A stretch of 64,000 bases of DNA from Plantimonas leprariae (lineage in GTDB: Bacteria > Pseudomonadota > Alphaproteobacteria > Rhizobiales > Rhizobiaceae), in contig NZ_VZDO01000004.1 of assembly GCF_008802405.1 (NCBI RefSeq), positions 248,001-312,000 of the forward strand, given 5' to 3'. Below are positions 1 to 11,100 of this stretch, piece after piece. The notes under the pieces were generated by a model. The model made no database searches and was not told where the DNA came from. It saw only the letters and a list, made by a program, of their open reading frames with translations. Made by a program: the position numbers and the translations under genes. Numbering within the stretch: the first letter of the stretch is position 1; every line of letters begins with the position of its first letter.

Positions 1-193
1 CTTCGATCTGGGCGCGGACGCTCTCGACGCTCTCGTCGTAACGCGCGTAGGGCACGCATTCGCCGCGCCCGGATCGACCCGCTTCGGAAATCTCCGCGAC
101 CACCACCACCGCCTCGCGCTTCGAGCCGCGCGCGATGGTGAAGACCTGCGCGAGCTCGAACCCCTCCACTGTGACCGAAACACGACGCGGCAT
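1..193 (-). CDS. dgcA: dipeptide epimerase / N-acetyl-D-Glu racemase, N-terminal part
   Basis: The first 64 codons of an enolase-superfamily protein; the rest lies beyond the left edge. The start is an ATG preceded by AAAGGA. The segment contains an FTIARGSK stretch and an RGECVPYARY stretch, which match the N-terminal capping domain of Ala-Glu dipeptide epimerases and the DgcA racemase group. These enzymes epimerise L-Ala-L/D-Glu or N-acylated Glu through a C-terminal barrel that is not visible here. Family assignment is fairly firm; exact substrate and the dgcA name are inferred. Confidence 0.75.
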   Translation of the reverse strand, partial: MPRRVSVTVEGFELAQVFTIARGSKREAVVVVAEISEAGRSGRGECVPYARYDESVESVRAQIE

Positions 194-369
194 CGGAAAT
201 CCTTTCCCGGCTGGGACTTTGCTGAGGGCCGCGCCATGACAGCACCATGCAAGGATGGTTAACGTCCGCACGGCTTGGAGTCCGCGCTTCGCGACGCGGC
301 TCCGGGTTCCCCTGTTTCCGCCAGCCGAGCGGCGACGGCAAGGCCGCGAGCTTCGAAAGACGACCACGC

Positions 370-1563
370 ATGCTGGATCCGAAGGACGAGGAAGCGCCGG
401 CAGGCGGCGACGGCGCGATGGGCCGTCGCGCGGCCCCGCCGTCGCTCACGGCCGAGAAGGCCGACGGCGGCGTCGTCCTGCAGCTTTCCGGCGACTGGCT
501 GGCCCGCACGATCGGCACGGTCGAGAAGACGGTCGACGACACGCGCGAGGCCGACCTCGGCTCGAAGATCGCGGTGGATGTCGGCGATGTCGGCCGGATC
601 GATACCGCCGGCGCGTTCTTGGTCGAAAGCCTCGTTCGGACCATCGGCGAGAAGGGCGGCTCGGTGGAGCTGCGCGGGGTCGACGAGGAGAACGCGCTGT
701 TCAAGGCGGTGCGCGAGGCGATCGAGCGCGAACGCCCGGAGCCGCCGGGGCGCGGGCCGATGCTGTGGACGCTGCCGCTGGAGGCGATCGGCCGCGGCAT
801 GTACGCCATCAAGGACGAGATCGTCCTCGGCCTGAACATCGTCGGCGCGTCCATCTACGGCGCGGGCCGCCGCGTCACCGGGCAGACGCAGGTGCGGCTT
901 GCCGCCATCGTCAACCAGATGGATCGAATGGGCGTGCGCGCGGTGCCGATCATCGCGCTGATGAGCTTCCTGATCGGCGGCATCATCGCGCAGCAGGGCG
1001 CGTTCCAGCTCCGCTCCTTCGGCGCGGAAATCTTCGTGGTCGATCTCGTCGGCATCCTGCAACTGCGCGAAATCGGCGTCCTCATCACCGCAATCATGAT
1101 CGCCGGCCGCTCGGGCAGCGCCATCACCGCCGAGATCGGCTCGATGAAGATGCGCGAGGAGGTCGACGCCCTGACCGTCATCGGCCTCAACCCGATCGGC
1201 GTTCTCGTCTTCCCGCGCCTCGTCGCCCTGACCCTCGTCCTGCCGCTGCTCGCCTTCATCGCGGACATCGCCGGCATCGCCGGCGCGATGGTGACGACCT
1301 GGACCTATATCGGCATCCCGCCAGCGGCCTTCATCCAGCGCCTGCGCGAATCGATCGACGTCGCGACCATCTTCGCCGGACTGATCAAGGCGCCGTTCAT
1401 GGCGATCATCATCGGCATCGTCGCCTCCTCGGAGGGGATGAAGGTCGGCGGCAGCGCCGAAAGCCTCGGTCTCCACGTGACGGCGTCGGTGGTGAAGTCG
1501 ATCTTCCTCGTCATCGTGGTCGATGGCGTGTTCGCGATCTTCTACGCCTCCATCGGCTACTGA
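370..1563 (+). CDS. mlaE: MlaE-family ABC lipid transporter permease with STAS domain
   Basis: A 397-residue inner-membrane permease of the MCE/Mla lipid transport systems, which move phospholipids between the envelope membranes. The N-terminal ~120 residues form a STAS-like domain, a common fusion in alphaproteobacteria. The remainder carries the permease domain with several hydrophobic segments and the conserved EIG...MKMREEVDAL loop that contacts the ATPase. The ATG at 370 (MLDPKDEE) is preferred; an in-frame ATG at 247 would add 41 residues of arginine-rich sequence unlike the family, and 418 is another option. It heads a four-gene operon, one base before the ATPase gene. Confidence 0.9.
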   Translation: MLDPKDEEAPAGGDGAMGRRAAPPSLTAEKADGGVVLQLSGDWLARTIGTVEKTVDDTREADLGSKIAVDVGDVGRIDTAGAFLVESLVRTIGEKGGSVELRGVDEENALFKAVREAIERERPEPPGRGPMLWTLPLEAIGRGMYAIKDEIVLGLNIVGASIYGAGRRVTGQTQVRLAAIVNQMDRMGVRAVPIIALMSFLIGGIIAQQGAFQLRSFGAEIFVVDLVGILQLREIGVLITAIMIAGRSGSAITAEIGSMKMREEVDALTVIGLNPIGVLVFPRLVALTLVLPLLAFIADIAGIAGAMVTTWTYIGIPPAAFIQRLRESIDVATIFAGLIKAPFMAIIIGIVASSEGMKVGGSAESLGLHVTASVVKSIFLVIVVDGVFAIFYASIGY

Positions 1564-1564
1564 C

Positions 1565-2398
1565 ATGGCGGAAACGGAAACCAGCGAGCGCCCGACGGAC
1601 GACGACGTGATCATCCGCGTGCGCGGCGTCGACGTCAGCTTCGGGCTGAAGCAGATCCTGAAGGACTGCAACCTCGACGTGAAGCGCGGCGAGATCCTCG
1701 GCTTCGTCGGCGGCTCGGGCATGGGCAAATCGGTGCTCTTGCGCACCATCCTCGGCCTCAACCAGAAGCAGGCCGGTACGATCGAGGTGTTCGGCGTCGA
1801 TTACGAGAAGGCCAGCGACGAGGAGCGCCTCGCGGTGGAGCAGCGCTGGGGCGTGCTGTTCCAGCACGGCGCGCTGTTCTCGTCGCTGTCGGTCATGGAG
1901 AACATTCAGGTGCCGATGCGGGAATACCTCGATCTCTCGCCGAAGCTGATGGACGAGCTTGCCCGCCTGAAGATCGACCTCGTCGGCCTGCAGCCGGACG
2001 CGGCGCACAAGTACCCGTCCGAGCTTTCGGGCGGCATGATCAAGCGCGCGGCGCTGGCCCGCGCGCTCGCGCTCGATCCCGACATCGTCTTTCTCGACGA
2101 GCCGACTTCCGGCCTCGACCCGATCGGCGCGGCGGAGTTCGACGAGCTGATCATGACGCTCAGGGACACGCTCGGCCTCACCGTCTACATGGTGACGCAC
2201 GATCTCGATTCGCTGTTTCAGGCCTGCGACAGGATCGCGGTGTTGGGTCAGAAGCGTGTCCTGGTCGAAGGTCCGCTCCAGACGATGCTCGAATTCGACG
2301 ACCCTTGGGTCAAATCGTACTTCCACGGCAAGCGCGCCCGCACGGTGGTGACACCGGAACACGGCGAGGCGTCGATGGCCGAGAGACAAGAGAACTGA
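1565..2398 (+). CDS. mlaF: MlaF-type ABC transporter ATP-binding protein
   Basis: A 277-residue ATPase that powers the MCE lipid transporter encoded around it. Walker A GGSGMGKS is at residues 49-56, followed by a Q-loop, the ABC signature LSGGM, Walker B IVFLDEP, and a switch histidine in MVTHDLDS. The start codon lies one base after the permease stop, and the MCE gene begins three bases after its own stop, so the genes should be co-translated. The glycine-methionine Walker A variant is typical of the MlaF/Ttg2A group. Confidence 0.93.
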   Translation: MAETETSERPTDDDVIIRVRGVDVSFGLKQILKDCNLDVKRGEILGFVGGSGMGKSVLLRTILGLNQKQAGTIEVFGVDYEKASDEERLAVEQRWGVLFQHGALFSSLSVMENIQVPMREYLDLSPKLMDELARLKIDLVGLQPDAAHKYPSELSGGMIKRAALARALALDPDIVFLDEPTSGLDPIGAAEFDELIMTLRDTLGLTVYMVTHDLDSLFQACDRIAVLGQKRVLVEGPLQTMLEFDDPWVKSYFHGKRARTVVTPEHGEASMAERQEN

Positions 2399-2401
2399 CC
2401 C

Positions 2402-4348
2402 ATGGAAACCCGCGCGAACTACGTTCTCGTCGGCGCCTTCACGCTTGTCGTCCTCGTTGCCGGCTTCCTGTTCGTCTACTGGACGGCCAACGTCGCCAAT
2501 CAGGATAGCCGCGTCGAGCTGCTGGTGCGCATCGAGGGGTCGGTGAACGGCCTGTCCGTCGGCAGCCAAGTGCTGTTCAACGGCCTTCGCGTCGGCGACG
2601 TGCGGAACCTCCGGATCGACCCGAACGACCCGCGTACCGTGATCGCAACGACGCGCGTCGACGGCACGACGCCGATCACCACCTCGACCCGCGCGACGAT
2701 CGGCTTCGCCGGCCTCACCGGCCAAGCGTTCATCGAGTTGAAGGGCGGCTCGGTGAACGAGCGCAACATCATCCAGTACGCGCAGGAGCAGGGCGCGGTG
2801 CCGGTCATCCGCGCCGACCCGTCCGACGTCACCGACATCCTCGCGACCGCCAAGGACATCGCCGACCGGGCGAACAACATCCTCGGCCAGTTTGAGGCGG
2901 TCGTGAACGACATCGGGCCGGCGGTGCGCACCACGGCCGACAACATCACGGCGACCTCCGGCAACGTCCGCCGCTTCACGGACACGCTCGCGAACAATTC
3001 CGACAACCTGCAGAACTTCCTCGCCAGCGCCGGCCGCCTGGCCGATTCCGCCAATACGGTCGCCACGGAACTGCCGTCGACCGTTCGTGCCGTGCGCGGC
3101 GTGGTGGAGGCAGTGAACCCTCAGGACGTGCGGGATACGCTGAACAACGTCGCCGTCGTCACCGCGAAGCTGCGCGAGAAGAACGGCGACATCGACACCA
3201 TCTTCGAGTCCGCCCGGACCGCCGCGGCCGCCATCGGCCGGGTCGGCGACGCGATAGACCGCAACACGCCGAGCGTTGATCGCCTGATCGCCAATCTCGG
3301 TCCCTTGAGCGACAACGCGACCCGCGTCGCCGCCAACCTCAACCAGACCGTCGACCGGACGAATCAGGTTCTCGCCAGCATCGACGGCGACAGCGTGCGG
3401 CGGACGGTCGACAACGTCACGGCGCTCAGCCAGACGCTGCGCGACCAAGCCGGCAACATCGGGGGGCTGGTCGAATCGGCGCAGAGCGCCGTGCGCTCCT
3501 TCGGCCGCGTCGGCGACGTCTTCGCGGCGAACGCGCCGGACATCGATCAGCTTCTCGATCGGCTCGGGCCGATCAGCGCCGACGCGCAGCGCATCGCGGC
3601 CAACCTCAACCAGACCGTCGACCGCGCCAACGGCATTCTCGCCGGCGTCGACACGCAGAAGATCAACCAGACGGTGGATCAGGTTTCGAGCTTCGTCGCG
3701 GCTATCAACGCGAAGACGCCGACGATCCAGTCGGCGATCGACGTCGCCGAAAGCACGCTGCGCACGATCGACCTGACCGTCGGCAACTTCAACGGCACGC
3801 GCGAGCACGTCGACCAGATCCTCAGCGGCATCAACCCGGACACGATCACCCGCGCCGTGAACAATGTCGGGCAGGCGACCGACAACGTCGCGCGGGCGGC
3901 AGACTCGGTGGCGCGCGTCGCCAACGACGTCGGCAACCGGCGCGACGACATCAACGCCATCATCACGGATGCCCGCGAGACGACGCGGAAGGTCAACGAG
4001 GCGTCGACGCGGCTCCAGTCGGTCCTCGCCTCCGCCGACCGCTTCCTGAACGAGGATTCGACCAACGGCCTCGTGCAGCGCGCGACGACCTCGCTCGCCG
4101 CCGTGCAGGACGCCGCCAACCGCGTCGGCAGCGCGGCGACCGCGCTGAACAACCAGATTGGCCCGATCTCCTCGAGCATCCAAGGCTTCACCGACCGCAG
4201 CCTGCCGGACATCCGCAACTTCATCGGTGCGGCGACCAGCACGGTGAACAAGGTCGGTGCCGCCGTCGATTCCCTCTCGTCCAACCCGCAGCGCATCCTG
4301 TTCGGCGGCGACGAGATCAAGCAGTACAACGGCAGGACTCGCCGTTGA
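2402..4348 (+). CDS. mlaD: MCE (MlaD-family) substrate-binding protein with long helical tail
   Basis: A 648-residue protein with one N-terminal membrane segment (about residues 8-28) and one MCE domain (about 38-118), which binds lipid in the periplasm as a hexameric ring. The ~500 residues that follow are helical, rich in Asn, Ala, Val and Asp, and contain two close copies of an AANLNQTVDR unit at about residues 310 and 400. This is far longer than E. coli MlaD (~180 residues) and suits a barrel-plus-needle MCE protein whose helices span the periplasm. That architecture is inferred from sequence character only. Third gene of the operon. Confidence 0.88.
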   Translation: METRANYVLVGAFTLVVLVAGFLFVYWTANVANQDSRVELLVRIEGSVNGLSVGSQVLFNGLRVGDVRNLRIDPNDPRTVIATTRVDGTTPITTSTRATIGFAGLTGQAFIELKGGSVNERNIIQYAQEQGAVPVIRADPSDVTDILATAKDIADRANNILGQFEAVVNDIGPAVRTTADNITATSGNVRRFTDTLANNSDNLQNFLASAGRLADSANTVATELPSTVRAVRGVVEAVNPQDVRDTLNNVAVVTAKLREKNGDIDTIFESARTAAAAIGRVGDAIDRNTPSVDRLIANLGPLSDNATRVAANLNQTVDRTNQVLASIDGDSVRRTVDNVTALSQTLRDQAGNIGGLVESAQSAVRSFGRVGDVFAANAPDIDQLLDRLGPISADAQRIAANLNQTVDRANGILAGVDTQKINQTVDQVSSFVAAINAKTPTIQSAIDVAESTLRTIDLTVGNFNGTREHVDQILSGINPDTITRAVNNVGQATDNVARAADSVARVANDVGNRRDDINAIITDARETTRKVNEASTRLQSVLASADRFLNEDSTNGLVQRATTSLAAVQDAANRVGSAATALNNQIGPISSSIQGFTDRSLPDIRNFIGAATSTVNKVGAAVDSLSSNPQRILFGGDEIKQYNGRTRR

Positions 4349-4421
4349 GCCGTTCGCCGATCAACAACGACGCGCGATCGCCGGCTCGTGCCGCGCGGTC
4401 GCGACCCGCAAAGGCCTGTCG

Positions 4422-5021
4422 ATGAGTCACCGCTTCCGCATGTCCGCCGCCCTGGCGCTCGTCTCGGCGCTGAGCGGCTGCGCCGCGCTCGGCGGAACGA
4501 CGCCGCGCGATACCTACGAGCTGTCCTCGCCCTCGACCGCTGCCTCCGCACCGGCGCGCAAGCGCCTGCAACTGCTCATCCCCGACCCGACGGCGATCAA
4601 GACGCTCGATTCGAACCAGATCGTCGTGAAGCCGACGCCTTATTCGGTGGAGGCGCTGCAGAACAGCCAGTGGAGCGACCGGCTGCCGCGCATCGTCCAG
4701 CTCCGCATGGTCCAGGCCTTCGAGAACACCGGCCGCGTCGGCGCGGTCGGCGTGCCGGGACAGGGCCTCGCGATCGACTATCAGGTGATCATGGAGATCC
4801 GGCGCTTCGAGATCGCGGCCGGGCAGGGCCGGCAGTCGGCGCAGGTCGAGATCGCGGTGAAGATCCTGAACGACCGGAACGGCACGGTCCGCGCGACGCG
4901 GACCTTCACCGGCGGCGCACCGGTCTCCGGCACAGGCAACGCCGCCTTCGTCGCCGCGCTGGACAAGGCCTTCGACGGCGTCGCTCGCGAGATCGTCACC
5001 TGGACGCTCCAGACCGTCTGA
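4422..5021 (+). CDS. ABC-type transport auxiliary lipoprotein (PqiC/YmbA-like)
   Basis: A 199-residue outer-membrane lipoprotein closing the MCE operon. A short basic N-terminus and hydrophobic stretch end in the lipobox LSGC at about residues 18-21. The mature part resembles the ABC-type transport auxiliary lipoprotein domain found beside MCE systems in alphaproteobacteria, including the DRLPRIVQLR region. It probably docks the MCE needle at the outer membrane. The ATG at 4422 is chosen because it gives a clean signal peptide; no earlier start gives one. Confidence 0.82.
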   Translation: MSHRFRMSAALALVSALSGCAALGGTTPRDTYELSSPSTAASAPARKRLQLLIPDPTAIKTLDSNQIVVKPTPYSVEALQNSQWSDRLPRIVQLRMVQAFENTGRVGAVGVPGQGLAIDYQVIMEIRRFEIAAGQGRQSAQVEIAVKILNDRNGTVRATRTFTGGAPVSGTGNAAFVAALDKAFDGVAREIVTWTLQTV

Positions 5022-5062
5022 GATCGGGGTGTCTGCCGCGCAGCTGCGGCGACCGGACATGA

Positions 5063-5092
5063 AAAAGGGCGGCTCGATGGCCGCCCTTTTCG
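5063..5092 (+). terminator. Rho-independent terminator after the MCE operon
   Basis: A perfect hairpin: the arm AAAAGGGCGGC (5063-5073), a six-base loop, and the arm GCCGCCCTTTT (5080-5090). The T-run ends the stem. It lies 41 bases after the lipoprotein stop and just before the convergent end of the giant gene, whose transcripts it could also stop from the other side. Confidence 0.85.
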
Positions 5093-5109
5093 TTTGTCGC
5101 CTACCGCCT

Positions 5110-8100
5110 TCAGCCGTCGAAGCGGCCGGAGGCGTGGGCGAGCATGGTGTAGACCTTGCCGGTGTCGGAGCCGAGATAGGTCCGCGAGAGCGAGCTGTCC
5201 TTGTCGCTCTTGGCGATGTCGGCAAGCAGGCTTTCGAAGTCCGCGATGTAGCGGTCCACCGCCGAGCGGAACTCGCCGTCCCGCTGATACTTGCGGCGGA
5301 TCTCGTCGAAGGTCTGCTGCCCCTTCAGTGTGTAGAGCCGCCGGGTGAAGACGTTCCGCTCGCCCCGGCGGTAGCGATCCCAGAGCTCGACCGAAACGTC
5401 GTGGTCGATCGCCCGGGCGATGTCGACCGACAGCGAGTTCAGCGACTCGACGACGTGCTCCGGCGAACGGGAGGCCGCGGAGGCCGGCGCGGTCGGGCGC
5501 TCGCCCGCCGGTTCGGCCGCACCCTCCTCGTCGCGCGAGGCGCGGCGCAGGAGGTCCGACACCCAGCCGCCCGAACGGGCCGGCTGGTCGGGTGCGGCGG
5601 GCTGCAGCGGTTGAGCCGCCGAGCTTTGCGCGGGGGTGGAGGCGACCGGAGGCTGCGATGCCGGCAGGATGCTGCCGGAAGCCGGACGCGGCGTCGGCGC
5701 GGGAGCCCGCTCCAGCTCGACGCTGCCGCGTAGGTCCTGCGCGAGGTTGCCCTCCGTGCCGAAGCGGGCCGCGGGCCGCAACGCGGGCCTCGGTTCCTCG
5801 CTCGGCGGCGCGGCCGGGCGGGCGATCGGTTCGAACGCCGCCTGCGCCGCAGCGCCGAAGCTCTTGATATCACGACCGGCCGAAGCGGTGGGGCGCGACT
5901 CCGACCCGTTGCCGCCGCGGCGCGCGCCGACGTCGAAGGCGCGGCCGGACTGGGCGACGATGTCACTCAGATCCCGCAGGGCGCGAATCTGATCCGACAC
6001 CGCCCGGCGCATGGCTTCCGTGCTCTCGCGAGCCTCGTCCGGCAGTTCGAAGACGCCGCGCTTGATCTCGCCACGCGTCGCTTCGAGCTCCTCGCGGATG
6101 CTGGTCGCCGTGCGCCGCATCTCGTCGGTCGCACTCGCGAAGCGTTGCGCCGCGTCCTCGACGACGCCGCGCACCACGTCGCGGATCTGCGAAGCGGCCG
6201 CGCCGGACCGGCTCTCCACGTCGTCGAGCTGACGCCCGGCTTCGGTGAAGGACGCGCCGATCTCGGAGTTCAGCCGCTCCGTCACGAGACGCGAGCGCTG
6301 TTCGGTCCGCTCGAAGAGGCCTTCCACGACCTCCTCGAACGAGCGCATCAACTCGCCGATCTCCTCGGACCGGCGGACGAGGCCGCCGGACAGTTCTTCC
6401 AGGCCGCTCCGGCGCTCGGTCAGGGTAGTCTCGAGGTTGGCCTGCGCCGTTTCGATCAGGCGCGCGGCCTCGCCGAGGGCGTTGCCGTGGTCGTCGAACT
6501 TCGCGGTCATCGCCTTGACCTGATCGAAGGCCGCGTTCGACAGGCGGTCCAGCCGCGAAGCGTTGCCGTCGAGGAGGCGCGACGAGGACTCGATGACGCC
6601 AGCCGCGCGCTCGGCATTGTCGCTGAAGCGTTCGCCGGTCTCGCGAAGTGCCGCGTCGATCGCGCCGAGATTGCCCGCCGCATCGTCGATGAGCGTCCGG
6701 AGGCCGCCGTTCGTCTGGGACAGGCGGTCGACCAGCGAGCCGATCTCCCGGCCGAGGCGCTCCCGCGCTTCCGCCGCACCGCTGACGATGGCCTCGCCCG
6801 CGTCGGAGAACTGCGCGGCGATCTCGTCGCCCTTCTCGGTGATGGTTTGGCGTGCGGCGTCCGCCTCGCGAGCCAACATCGCCGACACGCCGGCGACGTC
6901 GTCCCGGAGCCGGGACGCGACGTCGTCGACATCCGAGCGCATGGTCTCGGACGCGCGGCGCAGCTCCTCGCGGATCGCCCCGGTCGCGCCGTCGAGATTG
7001 CCGCGCAGCGTCTCCGACGAGCCGCCGAGCGCATCGGTCAGCCGCTGCGAAAGCGCCTCCATATCGGCGGAGAACCGCTCGACGCGTTCGCTCAAGGTGT
7101 CGGCGATGCCGGTGCCGCTGTCCGCCAGCCGCTCCGCCACACCGGCATACTGCTCGACGAACTGGCCGGCGCTGTCGCCGATCTCGCGCTTCGCGGCCTC
7201 GGTGCGGTCGCGGATCGCGACCGCGGCCTGGCCGATCTCCGCGGCGATGGCGAGCGCGTCGCTTCGGAGATTGCCGCGCGACTGCTCGCCGGCCTCCCGC
7301 AGCCGCTCGGCCGCGGCCGACACCGCGTTGGCGATATCGTCGACCTGACCGTCGATCTGGTCCTTGACGGTCACCGCATCCTCGCGCAGTCGCGCCGCGG
7401 CGTTCTGCACGGCGTCGGCGATGGAGCCGGCGTCCTCGCGCAGAATGCCGCGCGAGTCCTCGCCGGCCTGCCGCAGCCGCTCGGCCGCCGCACTGACCGC
7501 GCCGGCGATGCCTTCAGCCTGCGTGCCGATATCGCGGCGCACCGAGTTCGCATCATCGAACAGCTTGGCGGACGCATCCGCCACGGCGCGCGAGATCGCC
7601 TCGGCCTGTTCGCCGAACGAGGCACGAGCCGCGTCGGCGTCGGCGCGGATGCGCTCCGCCGCCGAGCCGATATTGCCGACGAAATCGACCGCGAGCGTCG
7701 CCAGCCGCTCGCGCGCCGCTTCGGCTTCCGAGCGCATCGCGAGCGAGGCGCCGCCGATCTGCGTGGCGAGGCTGGCGCTTTCGGAGCCGAGCGTGTCGCG
7801 CGCCTCCTGCGCCTCGCGGCGGATATCGGCCGAGAGGCCGGATATGCTGCCGACGAGGTTTTCCGCCCCTTCCACCAACTCGCGCCGCGACGTGTCGCCC
7901 TTCGCGGCGAAGTCGGCGGCAACGGCGGCGAACTGCGTCGCGAGACGCTCCGCCTCTTCCGCCAGCCGGCCGCGAGTTTCCTCGCCGGCGGTGCGGAACA
8001 CCGTCTCGATTTCCGCGACATGCGCGGAGATCGCCTGCGTCTCGCCTTCCAGGCCCTTGCGCGCCCGCTCCGCTTCCTCCGTCATCGCGGCGGTGGCCAC

Positions 8101-11100
8101 GGTGATGGCGCTGCGCAGCGACTCCGCCACGAGGGCGGTGCGGCTGGTCAGTGTCCGGTCGACGTTGCCGAGGCCGCGCTCCAGCACTTCCGTGATGGTT
8201 TCCGTGCGCTGGTCGAAGGCCGTCGTCACCGAGACGGTGCCGGATTCGATCGCGGCGACGAGGTCCTCGCGCCGGGCTTCGAGCGAGCGGGACACGTCGG
8301 TGACGCTCTGCTCGATGACGCGGCGGATGTCGTCGGCGCGGTCGTTCAGCGTCGCGCCGGCCGACTGGGTGGCTTCCTCCAGGATCCGCACGATTTCGTC
8401 GCGCCGGTCGTCCAGCACCGTGACGAGGCGACCGTCGACGCCGGACAGGAGACCGGTCATGTGCTCGGCCGAGCGGTCGATCCGCTCCAGAAGACCGGAC
8501 GCGCTGCGGTCGAAGTCGCCCGACAGCCGCTCGGCACGCTCGTCCAGCCCTTCCGCCACGAGGCGGCGGGCATCGTCGATCACGGACTGCAGCGTCGCCG
8601 CCTGCGCCGCGATGTTGTCGCGAAGCTCGACGGCACGGCCGTCGAAGCCGTCGACCAGGAGAGTGCGCGCTTCCTCCACGACCGCGCGGAAGCCGGCGGC
8701 TCGGGAGTCGAGGCCTTCGCGCAGTTGCGCGGCGCGCTCGTCCAGCGTCGAGGCAAGGCCGAGACGCTGTTCCTCGAGGCCGTTGCCGAGGCCGTCGCGC
8801 GTTTCCTCGACGATGCGACGCAGGGCGTCGATCTGCGAGCCGAACTCGCCGGACACGCGGTCGAGCACGTCGCCGAGCGCTCCGCGGACGCCCGAAACGC
8901 GCTCTTCCAGCAAGGCGAGGAAGCTTTCCTGCGTCTCGTCCGCCGCCTGGCGCAGCGCGTCGGTGCGCTCGGCCAGCGCCTCGCGGAGCGCGTCCTGCTT
9001 CTCGCCGAGCGTGGCGAGGCTGCGTGCTTCCGCCTCGCGGACGAGGGTTTCCGTCGCCGCGACGTGCCGGTTCAGGCTGGTGTCGAAGGTGCCGGCGCGG
9101 GCGTCCAGCGCCTCGATGATGCGCGTCGACTGGGCGTCGATATTGCCGACGAAGATGTCCGCGCGCTCGGTGAACAGCCGCTCCAGATGGAGACGCCGTT
9201 CCTCGATGGCGGACTGCAGGGCGCGTCCGCGCTCGTCCGTACCGGTGGTGAGGGTCGCTTCCGCATCGGACAGGACGTGGCGCATCCGCTCGACGCCCGC
9301 CTCGATGGAGGAGGCGAGGGCGCCGGACCGCTCGTCGAGGCCGCCGATCAGTGTGCGATGCGCCGACGCGAAGGACTGTTCGAGTTCGTCCGTGCGGCGG
9401 CCGAGATCGTGCGACAGGCCGCCGACCCGTTCGTCGAGCACAGCCCGCAGCGCGCCGGTGCGCGCTTCGATGCCGCCGAGAAGGCTGTCCTGCGCCGTCG
9501 CGAGTGCAGCCGCGATCGCCTCGGAGCGTTCGCCCAGCGAGCCCGCGACGTCGGCGAAGCGCTCGTCGACGATGCGGCGGAGGTTCTCGCTGCGGCCGTC
9601 CATGTCGGAATGGAACGCGCCCAGCCGTTCGTCCAGCGCGCCGGTGAGGGTGCCCGCGCGCTCGTCGATGCCGCCGAGGAGGTTGCGCTCGACGGATGCC
9701 AGCGCTGCCTGCAGATCCTCGGCGCGGCGGACGAGCGCGTCCGTAAGACCGCCGAGCCGCTCGTCGAGGGTGCCGTCGATGCCGCCGACCTGTGCTTCCA
9801 AGGTGGTACGGAACTCGCCGAGACGCGCATCCAGCATGGTCTGAAGCTCGCCGGCGCGACCCGCGAAGGCGGCCTCCGACCGCGCCAAGGCTTCGCTTGT
9901 CGCAGAGGCCAGTTCGCTGTTGCCGTTCTGGAAAGCGGCGACGATCTCGCGACTGCGATCGGTGAGAGCGCGCGCGAATTCCGAGGAGCGGTTCTGCAGG
10001 ACACCGGCGATGCGCTCGCTGGCGTCGACGATGGTCGTGGTGCGCGCTTCGAGCGATTCCACCAGAGCGACGCCCCGTTCGCCGAAGGCCGCGTCGAGCC
10101 GGTCCAGACGCTCGTCCAGCCCGCCGACGATCGCGTCGCCGTGCTGCGATAGCAGCGTGCGGCTGCGCTCGCTGCCGGCGTCGATGCTCCGGGCGACCCG
10201 GTTGACGAAGTCGTCCTGCTGCTCGTCCAGGCGCTGCGACCGCTCGTCGAAGGCGAGGCTGAGTGCCATGAGGAAGGCCTGCGTCTCCTCGCCGAACCGG
10301 CCCGAACGCTCGCCGAGATCGGAGGACACGCTTTCGATCACCCGCCGCTGCTCGTTTTTGAGCGCAGTCGAGCGCTCGTCGAAGATCGCCGCGAGGCGTT
10401 CGACGAAGCTGTCGGTTTCGAGCGCGAAACGCTCCTGCCGGTTGCCGAGCTCGGCCGCCACGCCCGAGATGAGCCGCTGCCCCTCGGTTCCAAGGGCCGC
10501 CATGCGCTGATCCACCGCCACGCGGATTTCGCGGGCGAAGGCTTCGGTGCGGGCAACGAAGGTCTGGTCGTGCTCGCCGAGATTGCCGTTCATGTCGGCA
10601 AGGAAGCGGTCGGCGTCCGCGCCGAAACGCTGCTGCCGCTCGTCCAACGTCGAGGTGAGGTCGGCGAGGAAGCGCTCCTGCTCGCCGCGCACGCCCTCCG
10701 CGCGGGAGGCGAGGAGCGTCACGACCTCGTCGCTGACGCCGTTGACGCGGCGATCGAACTCGCCGGTGATCGCCTCCAGACGCTCGGTGAAATCCGCCGA
10801 CCGGGACTGCCAGTCGGAGGCGCGGCCGTCCAGCGCGGCGGCGATCTCGTCGCCGGTGCGGCGCAACTGCTCCGTCGCCGCGTCGGCGCTCTCGCCGATC
10901 CGCGCGAGGAAGCCTTCGGTATTGCCGGAGAGCTGCTGTTCGAGGTTGCGGTTCTGCTCGTCGAACAGGTGCGCCAGCGCGCCGCTGCGCTCTTCGTAGG
11001 AGCGGGTCAGGTCGTTGCCGCGCTCGTGCAGCATCGCCTCGAACCGGGAGGATGCCTCCTCGATCCGCTGCAGGATCTCCGACGACGCGCCGTCGACCTC

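Noticed and set aside
1511-4183. An 890-codon minus-strand frame opposite the MCE operon
   Set aside because: It overlaps three well supported genes and its product looks like reversed-codon noise rich in Asp, Arg and Val.
7200-10000. Repetitive DNA resembling a CRISPR array or tandem repeat locus
   Set aside because: The repetition is imperfect and follows codon frame; it reflects heptad-like protein repeats of the coiled coil, with no constant repeat and spacer lengths.
6145-10152. A 1335-codon open frame on the plus strand opposite the giant gene, with other long ones nearby
   Set aside because: It is a by-product of GC-rich codon bias opposite a long coiled-coil gene; its product is low-complexity Arg/Ala/Asp sequence with no family features.
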